The notes under the pieces: generated by a model | What the model was told of the DNA's origin: nothing | What the model saw: the letters and a program-made list of their open reading frames with translations, nothing else | Database searches by the model: none | Made by a program: the position numbers and the translations under genes | NCBI GenBank assembly: GCA_905182985.1 | Contig: CAJJDN010000029.1 | Span: forward strand, 488,530 to 552,529 | Reading direction: 5' to 3' | Length of the DNA: 64,000 nucleotides | Source: Paramecium sonneborni | Taxonomy: Eukaryota; Ciliophora; Oligohymenophorea; Peniculida; Parameciidae | Shown here: piece after piece, positions 14,018 through 25,850 of the stretch | Layout: every line of letters begins with the position of its first letter | How positions within the stretch are numbered: the stretch's first letter is position 1

Positions 14018-15671
14018 ATGCAATCAAGAGGTCTGTCAACACCTGGAAAACCAAAATAAGAGGTGCTCTAAATAGTCTTTGATCTTGGAGAAAAGAAACA
14101 GGTATATTAAAGAATATTAGATTTAAGGAAACATTGCATGTTTATGATGATTCTGATATAACAATGATTGCAAAAGAATTTGTTAACAAACATTAATTAA
14201 GAGAAGAAGCTACAGTGTTAATAGAATAAACAATAATCAGTAATCTATAGGATAGTCACTGTTCCAAATAAAGCATTTTCGATCGATTACATAATGAAGC
14301 TGCCGTTAAGACCTAGAAAAGACAATAATAATTCATCACCAATAGTTTATCCTAAACATTCAGTCCTCAAAGAACATTACCTTACAATCCAGGAGAATAG
14401 TTATATTTAAAATCCAAGCAAAGTCGAGTTTTAGAACCTAAATAAGATATACTTTATTCATTCAAACCATATATAAGTGAGAAAAGCTTATCTTTGGCTA
14501 AAAGACCAAACATGCCAACATAAGATTACTTAATCATGTAAGGCAAATAGATGGCATAAAGAAAAGAATAATTAAGAAACAGCAGAATGGCTGCATAAAA
14601 TTAATTATGCTCATTTTAACCTGCAATAAATCCCATGTAAAATTAATTTAACAATTTTTATTAGAAGCTAAAAGATATCTTAAGAAAAAGAAAGAAATTA
14701 TTCAAGTGCTCAAAAAAGTTAGATACATGATCGACTATATCAACAAGGATTAAATTCATTAAAGAAGAAAAAGGAAGCTAGTTAAATGATTAATTAATCT
14801 TGCATGAATTCTCCTTTAAAACGAAAACCTTCTTCTGATATCCCTTTTTTAGAAAGAATGCAAATATCGATTTAGAAAAGATAGAAAAGATTAGAAGAAA
14901 CTGTAATGACTGAAGAGCCTTCGCATGATATAACAACTGGATAAAAATTATATCGTCCAATTATTGGAAGACCCCCAAATAATGAAGTATTAATTTTATA
15001 TAAGATGTATCTTAGCGAAATAACTCTAATCTTCCAATTGGAGATTATCTGTTTCAATTAAGAACTGTACAAGAAGATCATCATAATTATTTAATTGAAT
15101 AATAAAGGCAATCCGTTATGAATTCTATGGCCAAATCTTCAGAAAAATCTAGTTTAATTTATGAAGATAAGAAGCGAAAAGTTTTATAAGAAATTTTTTC
15201 ATTACTTGATTCTGATGGAGATGGTAAAATTTCAGCTTCTTCTGTTGAAATTTCTGGAATACAATCAGAAATTTTATAAATTTTGGCACCTCTTTTGTGT
15301 GAAATGGAATCAATTTAAGCTCAATTAGATCTTGAATCATTTATAGAAGCTGCTAATAGATTGATATAATCTTTAAATGTGTCTGATAAAAACAAATTAA
15401 TCAATGGTTTAAAACAAAAAAAAATCATAGATCTCGATTAATGTACATTCTAAGTAAAAGTAATTATTAACTTAGCCTATATTATGCAAGCACTCAATGA
15501 AAATAGTTAAATCTGGCCCAAAATTACAATAGAATGTAATCAACCATAATTTAATTTTAGAAATTTGATTTAGTGAAGCAAGAATAAGAATAAAAAGTTA
15601 TGTAAGAATGTACCTTTAAACCTCAATTATATAATCCACTTAAAATTTATGATTTCATGCTAAACCAATGA
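14018..15671 (+). CDS. Ubiquitin-like/EF-hand repeat protein of ciliate type
   Basis: 507-aa protein joined over five introns (14102-14127 ending AAG, 14637-14664, 14987-15015, 15454-15475, 15536-15560); the exon sum divides by three. The N-terminus resembles a small ubiquitin-like domain ('VFDLGEKKQETLHVYDDSD', then 'AKEFVNKHQLREEAT'). The middle is low-complexity with 'CSFQPAINP' and 'IHDRLYQQGLNSLKKKKE'. A later EF-hand-like loop 'DSDGDGKISASSVE' (about residue 395) may bind calcium. The tail has 'CTFQPIL' and 'ECTFKPQL', echoing the CSFQPAINP motif: a repeated Cys-x-Phe-x-Pro element seen in a family of ciliate proteins. Function unknown; a calcium-sensing structural role is a guess. Each splice was chosen because it alone keeps this motif order in frame. 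Confidence 0.8.
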
Positions 15672-15754
15672 AGAATCCTGAAAGTTTTGTTATAAATTAT
15701 ATGTGTTATTATAACTAGTGATAGAAAAAAGATGACTCAGTAATTTTCTTCATT

Positions 15755-16043
15755 TCAATTAATTTTGATTGGTTGCTGCCAAATTTATTTGATACTATTC
15801 AAACCTAATTAAATTAAAGAAACTAAGAATATTCTTCGAAAATTCTTATGCTTACTCGGCTCTTCTGTTATCTTCTTGATAAAATGCAAAAAATCTTAGA
15901 TTCCTTATTCAACAATCACATTTAAATTTTCAGAATCAATATAAATAAATTACTAGAAGAAATATTAATACACAAAATATACGAAATTCTGAATTGGCAG
16001 CTTCTAATATTCTTTCTTAGGCTATATAAATTACTATAAACAT
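15755..16043 (-). CDS. Small hypothetical protein
   Basis: 89-aa product if the 19-nt intron at 15953-15971 is removed. The spliced reading flows well: 'AQERILEAANSEFRIFCQF' then 'DSENLNVIVEQGIQDFLHFI'. It has the look of one or two helical (ARM/HEAT-like) repeats, but is too short to assign. The 5' end is uncertain; the unspliced frame can be read from an ATG at 16096. It converges on the gene upstream, 83 bp away. Confidence 0.45.
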
Positions 16044-16191
16044 AAAATAAAGAATTAATTATGAATTGATACTCTGATAGATAAAACAAATATCATATTT
16101 GATTTAATATGATATATTATTATTATATAATCTTAATAAAATTTAAATCATTTGAGATAAATAAATAAATAATTGTTTGAGATGGGCGCTT

Positions 16192-16706
16192 GCTAAACAT
16201 AAAAAAGAAAATTAAATAGTTAAAATACTGCTACAACTCCAGTGAGTCAGTTTTCTAATAAATTAATTTCATATTCACAGAACTGCATTGACACAAAACC
16301 AAAACCAAAAATTGTTCTTCAAAGGCCTCCAAATGTGGAATATAGTTAATATGATCCAACTAGTATCTATCTTAATTTACTTTAGATCCTCATCGACAGT
16401 TTAATGTCATAATAAACGGAGTTCATTTTGAGGTAATAAATTCAGTTGAAGAAGACATTTTAGGATAACTAGATTGAAACAATTTTTTATGATATTTGTT
16501 TTATGTCAATCAATTTTTTCATACATTTATGAATCACCATTATATTTAAGTTAAATGAGCTAAGCCTAAATTACTCAAAAGCTCTAATTATTCATAATTC
16601 AGAATAAGACTTCAATAATTTAAAAATGGGTATCAATTACAACAACTTTAATAGTTTGTTAATAAATCATGGATTGAAAAATTTAAACAATTATAATACT
16701 ATTTGA
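16192..16706 (+). CDS. Small protein with N-terminal acylation signal
   Basis: 152-aa product after two introns (16433-16463 and 16630-16654); the exon sum divides by three. It begins Met-Gly-Ala-Cys-Gln-Thr-Gln-Lys-Arg-Lys: Gly2 for myristoylation, Cys4 for palmitoylation, then basic residues for membrane contact. The middle has 'KPKPKIVLQRPPNVEYSQYD' and the C-terminal half is helical and hydrophobic. No domain recognised. The second intron is optional, as the unspliced frame also continues for a few codons. Confidence 0.6.
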
Positions 16707-17947
16707 GAGGAAAAAAAAAGATGGCAAGTTCAAGAATATGAGAATACAACATTACTGTTCAAATTATTATTATTAAAATAATGGTTTTGATTATTTTTAA
16801 CGATAATTCATTAACCTTCATTTCAATATTTAATATAAGTCTAGTAAATAATTTCTTTAGAATTATTTAAATTTCTTGTTTATACGATTAATGTAATAGA
16901 CTTCAATTAATTAATTTATATTTATAAATCATTTCACGCTATTTTAATTTTATATTGTGTTAATTCAAATTTAATCAATAATAAAAAAAATCTTTTGTAA
17001 TTTTTACATTTTATTTTTTAGCTGAAAACCTTCATAAGAATGAAATTTTCACTACCCTTAGGCAATAATTAGACAATCATCAGATCAATCTTAGAGTTTT
17101 GAACTTTTAATTTTTCTTGTTCTAAATCTACTTATAAATCGAATTAATTATTAAAAATTTCGAGAGATTAATAATTATTGTAGATTCTTTTTAGGCTTTA
17201 GAACAATTTTTAGCATTTTATATTATTAAATATTTTTTCTTCTTATATGAATTTTTCCTATTCCATTCAGTATATCTTAATAGTACAATTTTTTTTCTCT
17301 TTTAGTTATTTAATTTAAAGTATATATATTTTAAGAATTTGGTTACTTTAGCTAATGATTTTGGTATTGCCTTAAAATTTTATTCTTAAATAAAATTTGT
17401 AAATGTAACAAAAATTTAGTTAAGTTTTTGTAGTTAATAGATAGAAATTAAAGTTTAATATTTATTAAGAGAGTGTTTTTAGAATTATATCATTAGTTCT
17501 TTAAAATAATAGTTATTTTATCTCAACAGCAATTTAAGAAGTGAAAATGAAAAAAATAGTCTTAGATTTTCAATATATCTTCTATAACCTTTTTTTTTTT
17601 TTCTTTTCCATTTAACAACTAACCTTGATTTAAATAGTCTAAAAATAGTACTCATTCAAAAGAGCATAAGACTAACTTGTTTGATAGAGAAATCTATTTG
17701 TATATAGTTGATCTTCCTTTTAGAATAAATTGAAAGTGTATTAGATAGCATCTATCTTTCATTCCAAAAATAGTTTTGATTTTTAATGATCGAAAAACAT
17801 CAATATCTAAAATGGTTGTTTGATAAATGATTTCCGTGATATATTGTTATTCTCAAAGATTCGTTTGTTTTGAATGAGAAAGATAGAAAGTGACTAGATT
17901 TCTCTTAGTTTTAAACATTTAGAATTATTAAAATTTATAATAGGTAA
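16707..17947. other. Long spacer with one open frame, no confident gene
   Basis: From 17104 to about 17767 a plus-strand frame of about 220 codons has no TGA and reads as a Phe/Leu/Tyr-rich product, but it has no ATG; the only nearby in-frame ATG (17041) is followed by a TGA at 17101-17103. With TGA as sole stop, such a run can occur by chance in T-rich DNA. The rest is A/T homopolymer-rich with nothing recognised. Confidence 0.3.
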
Positions 17948-18298
17948 ATGGAATATTGGTCTGAAATAACAAATGAGACCTTGGAAAATGCAAGAAAGTA
18001 TAAGAAATAGGAGTAGGAAAGATAACATATGTGCATAAATGAAAGTTTGATAGATTCAGAAGCTTAATAACAATATGAAAAATGTTCTGAATCACTTTTT
18101 CGTAATTGGTAAGTGTTTATGCTGAAATTGGAATGGGAAAGACATAAATTTTAAGATTGTTTAACAATAGTAAAAGAAACAAATATAAAAGCTGATTCAG
18201 AAATAAAGAAAATTTGTTGTAGAAGCATCAAGTAAAATATACAGAGTTATTTTGATTAATTATAGAGAGATGATTTTGATATTATTAAAAATTTATGA
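17948..18298 (+). CDS. Small acidic/coiled hypothetical protein
   Basis: Intronless 116-aa frame, 'MEYWSEITNETLENARKYKK' to TGA at 18296-18298. Rich in Glu, Lys and Gln with a helical pattern; it contains 'WERHKFQDCLTIVKET' and 'CCRSIKQNIQSYFDQLQRDD'. Its TGA overlaps the ATG of the next gene (ATGA at 18295-18298), an unusually tight arrangement for nuclear genes. It could instead be a 5' exon of the next gene if an unseen intron joins them, but the frames do not require it. Confidence 0.55.
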
Positions 18299-19188
18299 TT
18301 CCTAAAGTTGTTGGTTATGCAGCATTTTAATCTTATGGAGATTTGCCATATCCATCTCTAAAAGCAGGTAAACGTACATTAGACTCAAATGAAATTTGGG
18401 AATAAAGTAAGTTTAATTACCTACATTAACTTAGCTGTTAGAAATGAAGATAAAGAAAGCTTTTACAAGAATTCTAACTATCATTATTCAAATAAATAAG
18501 TTTCTTTAGATTCAACAGTATAACCTCCACATTTTAAGAATGTTTATAAGGCAAATAAAGTAAGAAAATGTTATTCTAAATTATTAATAGGCACAATTAG
18601 AGAGTGCAACTTCTAGTGATTTTTTCTAAAAAACAGGTAATTCCGCTATTACACCAGAAAATCCTCTTCTTAAGACTGGCTGTGAACATTGGAAAAGTAC
18701 ATATTAAGCATCAATTGTTGATCCATATGCAAAAAATAGAGCAAAACCTCCTGAATGGAGTTTAAATAGACCTCCATATGTAGTTGAAACGTACTTTCAT
18801 TTGAAAATAATTATAGGAAAGTTGGACCTTCTGAATATAAGAAATAGTATGGATAAATTGGAGAAAATCCAAGGGATAGATTAAATTAATTAGATGAAAC
18901 TCATCCTAGAGCATTCGATGAATTGAGATTAGGAACATCATAAGAAGCATAACATGTACCTGGATATACAGGATTCATACCATCAATTATTACTAATTCA
19001 AAAGCTATTGAACATGGAAATGGAACTGAACCTAGAACAGATTTCATGAAAACTAATTTAAAAGAGAATTAGTATAATTATTAAATTATATTTATAGTCA
19101 TACAAAAATTCCTGGATATGCAGGACATGTTCCAAGATCGGTAGTCAATTAAAGAGACTAACCAAGATAATCCTGCTTTAGCAATTGA
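18295..19188 (+). CDS. CIMIP2/FAM166-like ciliary microtubule inner protein
   Basis: 260-aa product joined over four introns (18407-18434, 18560-18590, 18791-18816, 19072-19097); the exon sum divides by three. The N-terminus 'IPKVVGYAAFQSYGDLPYPS' and the repeats 'VPGYTGFIPS' and 'IPGYAGHVPRSV' carry the Pro-Gly-Tyr-x-Gly-x-x-Pro signature of FAM166/CIMIP2 proteins, which sit inside the lumen of doublet microtubules in cilia. It is basic and hydrophilic with several 'RPPYVVE'-like turns, as expected for an extended microtubule-lining protein. The last exon could end differently: a second open frame runs on past 19188. No membrane segments. Confidence 0.75.
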
Positions 19189-19495
19189 TACAGATTTCAT
19201 TTATTATTAATAATTCATACATTTCTATATACAAAATTCTTCAATAATTTTTAGTTTTTTTTTGCAGTGATAATATGATTAAAAAATTAGTTCCTACTTA
19301 AAATAATAATATAAGAATTTAAAATATGCATACAAATTTATTTCCATAAACAAATAGTTAAATAAATGACTGAGATTATGAGATTGAGAATGAATAAACA
19401 ATTATTTCATGCTTTAAAAAAGAAATAAATTATTTTTTATTCTTGACCAATGAAAGAATTAGTTTATAAATTATTTCGATTTTGTAAAAATATTA
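19189..19495. other. Spacer before ALKBH8
   Basis: AT-rich, with one very short open frame starting near 19364. I see no gene. It probably holds the ALKBH8 promoter. Confidence 0.4.
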
Positions 19496-21497
19496 ATGGA
19501 CTTAGATATAGCCATAGATGCAAGAGAAAAAGTACGCAATCCAACAGTCAAATTGAACAAGAAATTAGCTATTGCTATTGCAGTAACTAAATTAAATTAT
19601 AAAAGGCACTTACTAAATCCGAAAAGAAGCCATTTGAAGAATTAGTAACATAAGAACCTACAAATAAATTAATAGCAGTTCATTTTGGAGTTGGAGATTA
19701 AGATGATTATAATACAATTTGCACTTATGTTAAATAATTTGGGTAAAACAAAGTAATGATATACCCTGTAAGAAATTATGCGTTCATTGAATTTTAAACA
19801 CCATAATAAAGTTTACAATTAATCTAAGTAATATTTATTTGCCATTTAGTCTTTATAAATTTTTGAGAATATCAAATACGCAAGTCTGAAGTATCCAAAT
19901 AAGGAAAGAGCAACAATGTTTTTTTATACAAATCAATAAGAATTAAGTGGAGGAGGAATGTGTGATATACCAAATGCAATGAGATAAGTTAATATTCCAG
20001 GGCTATATTTGATCCATGATTTCATAACACCAGAATATGAAAAATATATTTTGGATTTAATTGATAAATAAGAATGGTCTAAATTGAAATAAAGAAGAGT
20101 TTAACATTATGGTTATGAATTTATTTATGGAGAAAATACAGTTAATGTAAATTAACCAGCGGATAAAAATATTCCTGCCTTTCTTGAAGATGTCAGATCT
20201 AAAGTGTCTGATTTAATAAAACCATAACCTGAAATTAATTAACTTACAATAAATGAATATTTACCAGGGATGGGTATTCCACCTCATTTTGATGTTCATC
20301 CACCCTTTCATGAGAAATTCGTTTCTATCAGTTTACTAAGTGGTTTAGTAATGTCATTTAAATCATTTAAAGGAGAAGAATAACATTTATATTTACCTCC
20401 TAGATCTTGTGCATTATTTACAGGAGAAGTCAGATATGCTTGGTTTCATGCTATTGCATCAAGAAAAATTGATAAAGTTGAAGGTGAAACACATTTTAGA
20501 TCTAGAAGATTAAGTTTAACTTTTAGAACTATTAGAAATGATTTAAAATGTGATTGCGAATATTAATTCTTTTGTGAATCTCAAGGTTATAATCCATTAA
20601 CTATGAAAAATAAAAACCCATTGCTGTAAGAATATCTCGCTAAATTGAATTAAATTGGAATTATCTAAGATAATAAAGTAGTTCCTAATAAAACTCAAGA
20701 AGAAATCTTATTGCTTGAAGAATAATAATAATAATTATAATAGATACCTAAAGCTACTGAAGTTGAAAAGAAATATGTATATGAAATTTATGATAAAATT
20801 GCACCTCATTTTAGTTCAACTCGTTATAAACCATGGCCTAAGATAGAATAATTTTTAAAATCATTAGAACCTGGTTCTCTTGTAGCTGATGTTGGATGTG
20901 GGAATGGAAAATATTTAGGCTCAAATCCAGATATTGAAATAATAGGTACAGATAGAAGTGAAAATTTATTAAAAATTTGTAAAGAGAAATCTGATGCTTT
21001 TTAAGTATTTAGTGCAGATTCTTTGAGATTACCATTAAAAACAGAAATGTTTGATGCAGTCATTTCAATTGCAGTCATTCATCATTTCTCAAATAAGTAA
21101 TTTATTTTATTTAAAATTTCAGACTTCTCAGATAGTAAGCAATAAGAGAGTTGTTAAGAATTTGTAAATCTAAAGGTTTAGTATTGATATATGTTTGGGC
21201 TATGGAACAAGAGGAGAAGACATTTAATGAATAGGATGTTTTTGTACCTTGGAATTTATAATTTAAATATGAGGATGAAAAAGTAATTAATTAAGAAGGT
21301 ACTTCATTCATTTCTTATTTAAAGTACAATAATAATTTAAAATTGATGATCAAAAAAAAACAGTTGTGTATAAGCGATATTATCATGTTTTTAAATAAGG
21401 TGAGATTGAAGAACTATTATCTGATATGCCAGGTTTTAAGATAGTAAACAATTATTATGACCATGCTAATTGGGTAGTTGTGTTATAAAAAGATTGA
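19496..21497 (+). CDS. ALKBH8: ALKBH8-type tRNA wobble-uridine hydroxylase/methyltransferase
   Basis: 634-aa bifunctional enzyme that finishes 5-methoxycarbonylmethyl-uridine in tRNA and hydroxylates it. Four introns (19583-19605 AAG, 19828-19849, 21097-21122, 21299-21324 AAG) are removed and the sum divides by three. Order: an RNA-recognition-motif-like region (about residues 55-110, '[20 protein letters not shown]'); an AlkB dioxygenase domain (about 135-355) with '[20 protein letters not shown]', the iron ligands in 'PHFDVH' and a later His ('[13 protein letters not shown]'), and the 2-oxoglutarate-binding '[10 protein letters not shown]' followed by 'CDCEYQFFC' zinc-site cysteines; then a Trm9-like SAM methyltransferase (about 420-634) with '[13 protein letters not shown]' and '[14 protein letters not shown]'. 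Like animal ALKBH8 it fuses all three parts. The partner Trm112 is not in the window. Confidence 0.95.
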
Positions 21498-21538
21498 AGT
21501 ATACATATTATTTTAATATTATTATTAATAAATATTAA

Positions 21539-21865
21539 ATGGCATAATAAAATAGTCCTGTCCATCTTCGATATTGGAGTTCTAGTGATTGGGATTTTAA
21601 GAAAAAAAAAGAACTTTAACATTAAATGTTAATTACTAGATAGAGATTCTTTGAATCAATGAAACCATAAGAAGTAAAACGGATAAATACAACAAATTTT
21701 CATCAATATGTTATTGATATTAGAGAATATTATGAAAAAAAAAATTAACAGCTGCTTTCAAGTAAAAAATATAGTAGAAGCACTAAATCCTTAAAAAATA
21801 TATTTAGTAATAACAATCTAATCCTTAAATTTAAATCGTAACCATTCTTTCCAGATATTAATTGA
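21539..21865 (+). CDS. Small basic hypothetical protein
   Basis: Intronless 108-aa frame starting 41 bp after the ALKBH8 stop. It begins 'MAQQNSPVHLRYWSSSDWDF' and is rich in Lys, Ser, Gln and Phe with no domain recognised. The 'KYSRSTKSLKNIF' stretch could be phosphorylated. Good codon flow and a clear ATG-TGA frame support it as real. Confidence 0.6.
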
Positions 21866-23065
21866 TTTGTATTATTTTTAATATCTTATATAAACATATA
21901 CAAAGGATTCTTATGCCTGAGTCATTAATTTTTGGAAATTCTCAGTTGAATTCCAATAACTTTATACTAACAATTCAATAGCATACCAATTTTTACAAAA
22001 ATTGTACTTCTTATTGATCGTATTTATATATGGTGTCTATTCACATATGTTATAATTGATAAGCAGTAGATAAATTCAACTCTACAATATACTTTCAAGT
22101 TTTTTATATGATTTTCCCTTTTATTAAAATGAAAATTTTTTAACTCAATTATATAAGTTCTTCTCAATATTCTTAAAAATAAACAGAACTATAATAAGTT
22201 TATTTTAATTTTCATTTTTCAGGATAACTATTTAAAAAAAGTTTCTTATATTTTCTTATTAAATATATTAGTATGAAAATTATTGATTATGTTTTCAAAA
22301 TCAGTAAAATTTAATTGATCTTCACTTTCAGTTAAAATATTTAATTAAAAGCCCAAATCAATTTTTTCCAATACTATTTTATTGCAGTTATTTATAGATT
22401 ATAATAATAACATTCATCAAATTTATATATAATTAAAGATTCAAATAATTATTATTGCTTAAATCAAGTTATAAAAATGGAAAATTTGATATATAGATTT
22501 AAATAGTAGGGACAATCTTAAATTTTTTTAATAAATTAAGATTAGAAATAAATATAAAATACCAAAAATATAAATTTTCAACAAATTCCTTTGTAAGATA
22601 ATATGATACTATCAATTATATTCTATCAATTTGAATAAACTAAATAAAAAGTATTTCAGAAGAATACAAAAAGAAAGTTCGCTAAAATGAATATTGGTAC
22701 AAAATCTTTAAATATATATTAAAATATTTTCTACCTTGAATTATGTTAAATTTCTTTTTTTATCTTAATTTAGTTTTTATTATTTAATAAAAAGAATGAA
22801 AGGCAAAAGTCACTTATGGAAGTTTAAATAACACGCAAGAAGAAATGAATGCTGATAGAATATCAGAGTTTGAGGAATTAATTTGATTTTAATGAATGAA
22901 ATGTTTAGTTTAGCATGAGAGAATGAAATGGAAGAATATTATTTTCTGAAAATTATATTAAATATCTCTAATACAAAATATAAATCAAAGGGTTGAATTT
23001 CTAGTTTAAGTAAGGGTATATTAGATTGGAATTTTCTTAATGGATTCATTTATTTATTGGAAACC
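21866..23065. other. Spacer, no confident gene
   Basis: About 1.2 kb, very AT-rich, with A/T runs and short open frames on both strands. A short coding-like frame near 22930-23065 is in phase with the ORF that follows but is cut by a TGA near 23000. Nothing recognised otherwise. Confidence 0.35.
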
Positions 23066-23401
23066 ATGAATAAGTATAGGAAAAGCGTTTTCGAAATCGT
23101 CATTATGAAGCAAAGTGTCAAGTACAGAAATCAGTTATTAGAATTAAGGTACGATTCTTTTTAGGAATTATTAATCTGTGTATAATAATTCTTCATCCTC
23201 AAAAGTGGATATTTTCGAGATGTTTTATTCTTTCATGATTTTCTTTAAGTCATGGATGATAAGTATTTTAATATTGTTGCGAATCCTAAATAATAGATTA
23301 ATATGATCTTAAGTTTTTTTATCTAATAGATCTAGATTGCCAAGAAGATCTAATAGTTTATTTAGATTATGGTATTGTTAAAGTAAGAGCTTAGTATTTG
23401 A
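23066..23401 (+). CDS. Possible small protein or gene remnant
   Basis: 111-codon frame from ATG at 23066 to TGA at 23399-23401: 'MNKYRKSVFEIVIMKQSVKY', then Gln/Ile-rich helices such as 'INMILSFFIQQIQIAKKIQQ'. Similar Gln/Ile-rich helices occur in the cytosolic part of the six-helix proteins in this window, so it may be a broken relative, but the likeness is only in composition. Low confidence. Confidence 0.3.
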
Positions 23402-23621
23402 GTTTGGTTCTTCTGATTTCTTTTTTTAATTGATAGATATATCATTATTATTAGGCTTTGCTTTTTATGAAGTACACACACCCATTAATGAATGGAAAAA
23501 AAGATAAATAGTGAGTTAATTTAAAATTTTTCTAATCAGAATTCACTTTTTAGGTTTAATATACGATAAAAAAAAATATCTAAGAAATTAAAATATTGTA
23601 ATAGGTGATTAACAAAAGCAA

Positions 23622-24991
23622 TCATTATTGAATTTATTTTTTGAATTTTTTTTCTAATTATGGAAAGGCAATGAAAACAACAGTTACATTATCTACAGTT
23701 TTTCTAGACATGGATTGTTTCATAATATTTTCAACAGCTTTTCCAGCAAAATGATGAATATCATGCGAGATAACAGTCCAAGCACTTGATATAACCTCTT
23801 CACTATTCATTTTATCAAAAATGCCATCACCTTGATCTAAAATTAAAATTACAAGCTAAAATCAAGAAATCTTGATCAGTAATAGAGATTTGAAAAATAT
23901 CAGGTTAAGCAGAGATTACTCCTTAAATTCCTCCATATTTTGGTAATTTTGCCTCAGCATCTCCTAAAGTTCTTGAAACAGCTAATCTACCAGGTAAAAC
24001 TCTATATGGTCCTAATTAAATATCTCCACTTGAAATCTAAATTTAAGCTTAATAAATTTATCCACCAAGTTTATTAATTCTTTATTATTCATTTTCTTAT
24101 GAAGGTTTATGATCAACTGTTATAGATGATGTTTTGCCTTGATGTGAAATAATTGCACGAGAATCTCCAATATTAGCAATATAAATTGCTTTATCAACAA
24201 TCAATGCTATTACAGCACATGAACCAGATTTGTCCAGTACTTTTTAATCAGCTAATTAAAGATAGGTTTTTTCAGCTTTTTCTATCCCTCTTTAAATAGC
24301 TAATCTTGGATTTTAAGGAAAACTATCTTCTTTAATAATCTAATTAAATAATGAAGATACATATTGATGTAAATTATCTTTCATATAGTCAGCACATGCA
24401 GCTCCTCCATGACCATCATAAATTGCAAAAAAAGAACTTTGTGGCCATTATCCAACGAATGTATTTGAGGCAGGTTTCATTAAGTTAAGTATTATTGATA
24501 CTCTATCTTCATTATAAGTTCTTATCAATCCTTAATGAGTATTAGCAGCATAGGCAGAAACAATACCAATATTTTTGGTTGAAATTTTAGATGGCACAAT
24601 TTAAGGTAAACTATTAATAGGTATTAAAGGAGAGTCAGATCTTTATTAATTCTTATTTCTTTGAACTATTTATTAAGATTATCTCGATTAAAGCATGTCT
24701 TTCTTAAAAGATGGCAACATTTAAGAATCTTCAGATTTTTGATAGTCTTGACTAACATTTATTTTCTTATATGTTACTATACTTTGAGATTTACTCTTCT
24801 CATTTAATTAAAAATTACTTTCCTTCGCTTATATATAAGATTATTTTTTTACTTTTGTTAGAATCATCAATACATGTTGATTTCCCTTTATTTGTTTTAA
24901 TAAGATTTTGAGAGCCTGAAGATGAAGAAGATAAATAATATTGGGTTCTGACATTTGGTATGCTTTTTAAAGGTTATTATGATTATTTCAT
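23622..24991 (-). CDS. PP2C-type Ser/Thr protein phosphatase (PPM family)
   Basis: Metal-dependent phosphatase of 442 aa. Start chosen at 24991 because an ATG further up (25030) would overlap the neighbouring gene. Two introns are needed: 24828-24852 (AAG) and a 16-nt one at 23837-23852; the sum then divides by three. After a Ser/Gln-rich N-terminal region of about 135 residues come the PPM motifs in order: 'RTYNEDRVS', 'FFAIYDGHGGAACADY' (metal Asp and Gly), 'SGSCAVIALIVD', 'IANIGDSRAI', 'VDHKPS', 'LAVSRTLGDAEAK' and a late 'QGDGIFDKM' in place of the usual Cys-Asp-Gly. The metal-binding Asp residues are present, so it should be active. The odd late motif sits exactly at the 16-nt intron, so that junction deserves a check. 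Confidence 0.88.
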
Positions 24992-25004
24992 AAATTTAAT
25001 ATTT

Positions 25005-25850
25005 TCAATTATCCTCTTGCAAAATATCATTTTACCAAAATCCAATGACTTCTATACCCTTTTAAATTTATTTTCCCTTGCCATTTTTTTTCCATTCTTC
25101 CATAATCCATCATATATTAACTATTAATCTTATTAATAAAAGTATCCTTAACCTTCAAATAATCCATTTACAAAGTGACCTAATCCAAATGCTATCTATA
25201 ATTACTCTTATAATATTAATTGTTAGCCCAAAACATTTCTCCTTATCCATTGAATTTAGAGTTCTTAAATTGACCTACATATTATTTACCACTGGCAAAA
25301 TAATAAGTTCCTAAATATTCATTTTATGTTAAATATATTCCATAACCATGCCTTTTACCTTTCTTAAAAAACCCTCATATCTTGATTTATCAGACATTAG
25401 ATAATTAAATGCAAATTCTGATTACTCATCTACAAATGTTAACAAAATGCTTGAATATTAATCTAAGGGTTTGAATCATTATTATTTCCAATATAAATTT
25501 TTGGAGCTATACCAATAATTTTAGTTCCTTCAATGTCAATCAATTCAGTATTCTAATTTAGTGGTCCCAAATAATTACAAATTGATCTTCTTTAATAATA
25601 GTTTTTTGTTAAGATTTAATCAAATTTAACCATGGAGAATAAAAGTTATTTTATTTAGAATCAAAATTTATTTATGTATTCTCAATTTATTACATTTCAT
25701 TTTTGCTATAAAACTATATTATTTTTCTTCCTTATTAATTTATATTTATGATTCCTCTTAATTTTGTAATTTTTGATCATTTTAACTAGCATCTCGTCCA
25801 TTATAACTTTAAAGATCTGTGTTTATATAGGATTATTTAACAGTACACAT
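25005..25850 (-). CDS. MORN-repeat protein with several apparent frameshifts
   Basis: Minus-strand gene just upstream of PP2C. The N-terminal part includes 'GTKIIGIAPKIYIGNN'; one clear intron is 25553-25578. The C-terminal half has MORN units: 'GKRHGYGIYL', 'YVGQFKNSKFNGQGEMFW', 'FGLGHFVNGLFEGQGYFY' and 'YDGLWKNGKK'. MORN repeats bind membranes or scaffold cortex and ciliary structures. At least three one-base shifts are needed to hold the repeats in frame, each next to a T or A run (near 25400, 25365 and 25190), with further possible shifts near the N-terminus and last unit. Either the assembly drops bases in homopolymers or the gene is decaying. Both ends are approximate. Confidence 0.6.

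Noticed and set aside
14102..15015. Frameshifts in the UBL/EF-hand gene
   Set aside because: Each apparent shift is resolved by a 26-29-nt intron and the exon total divides by three.
17104..17767. Long open plus-strand frame of about 220 codons
   Set aside because: No ATG, a TGA just upstream in frame, Phe/Leu/Tyr-rich composition, and no intron that joins it to a start.
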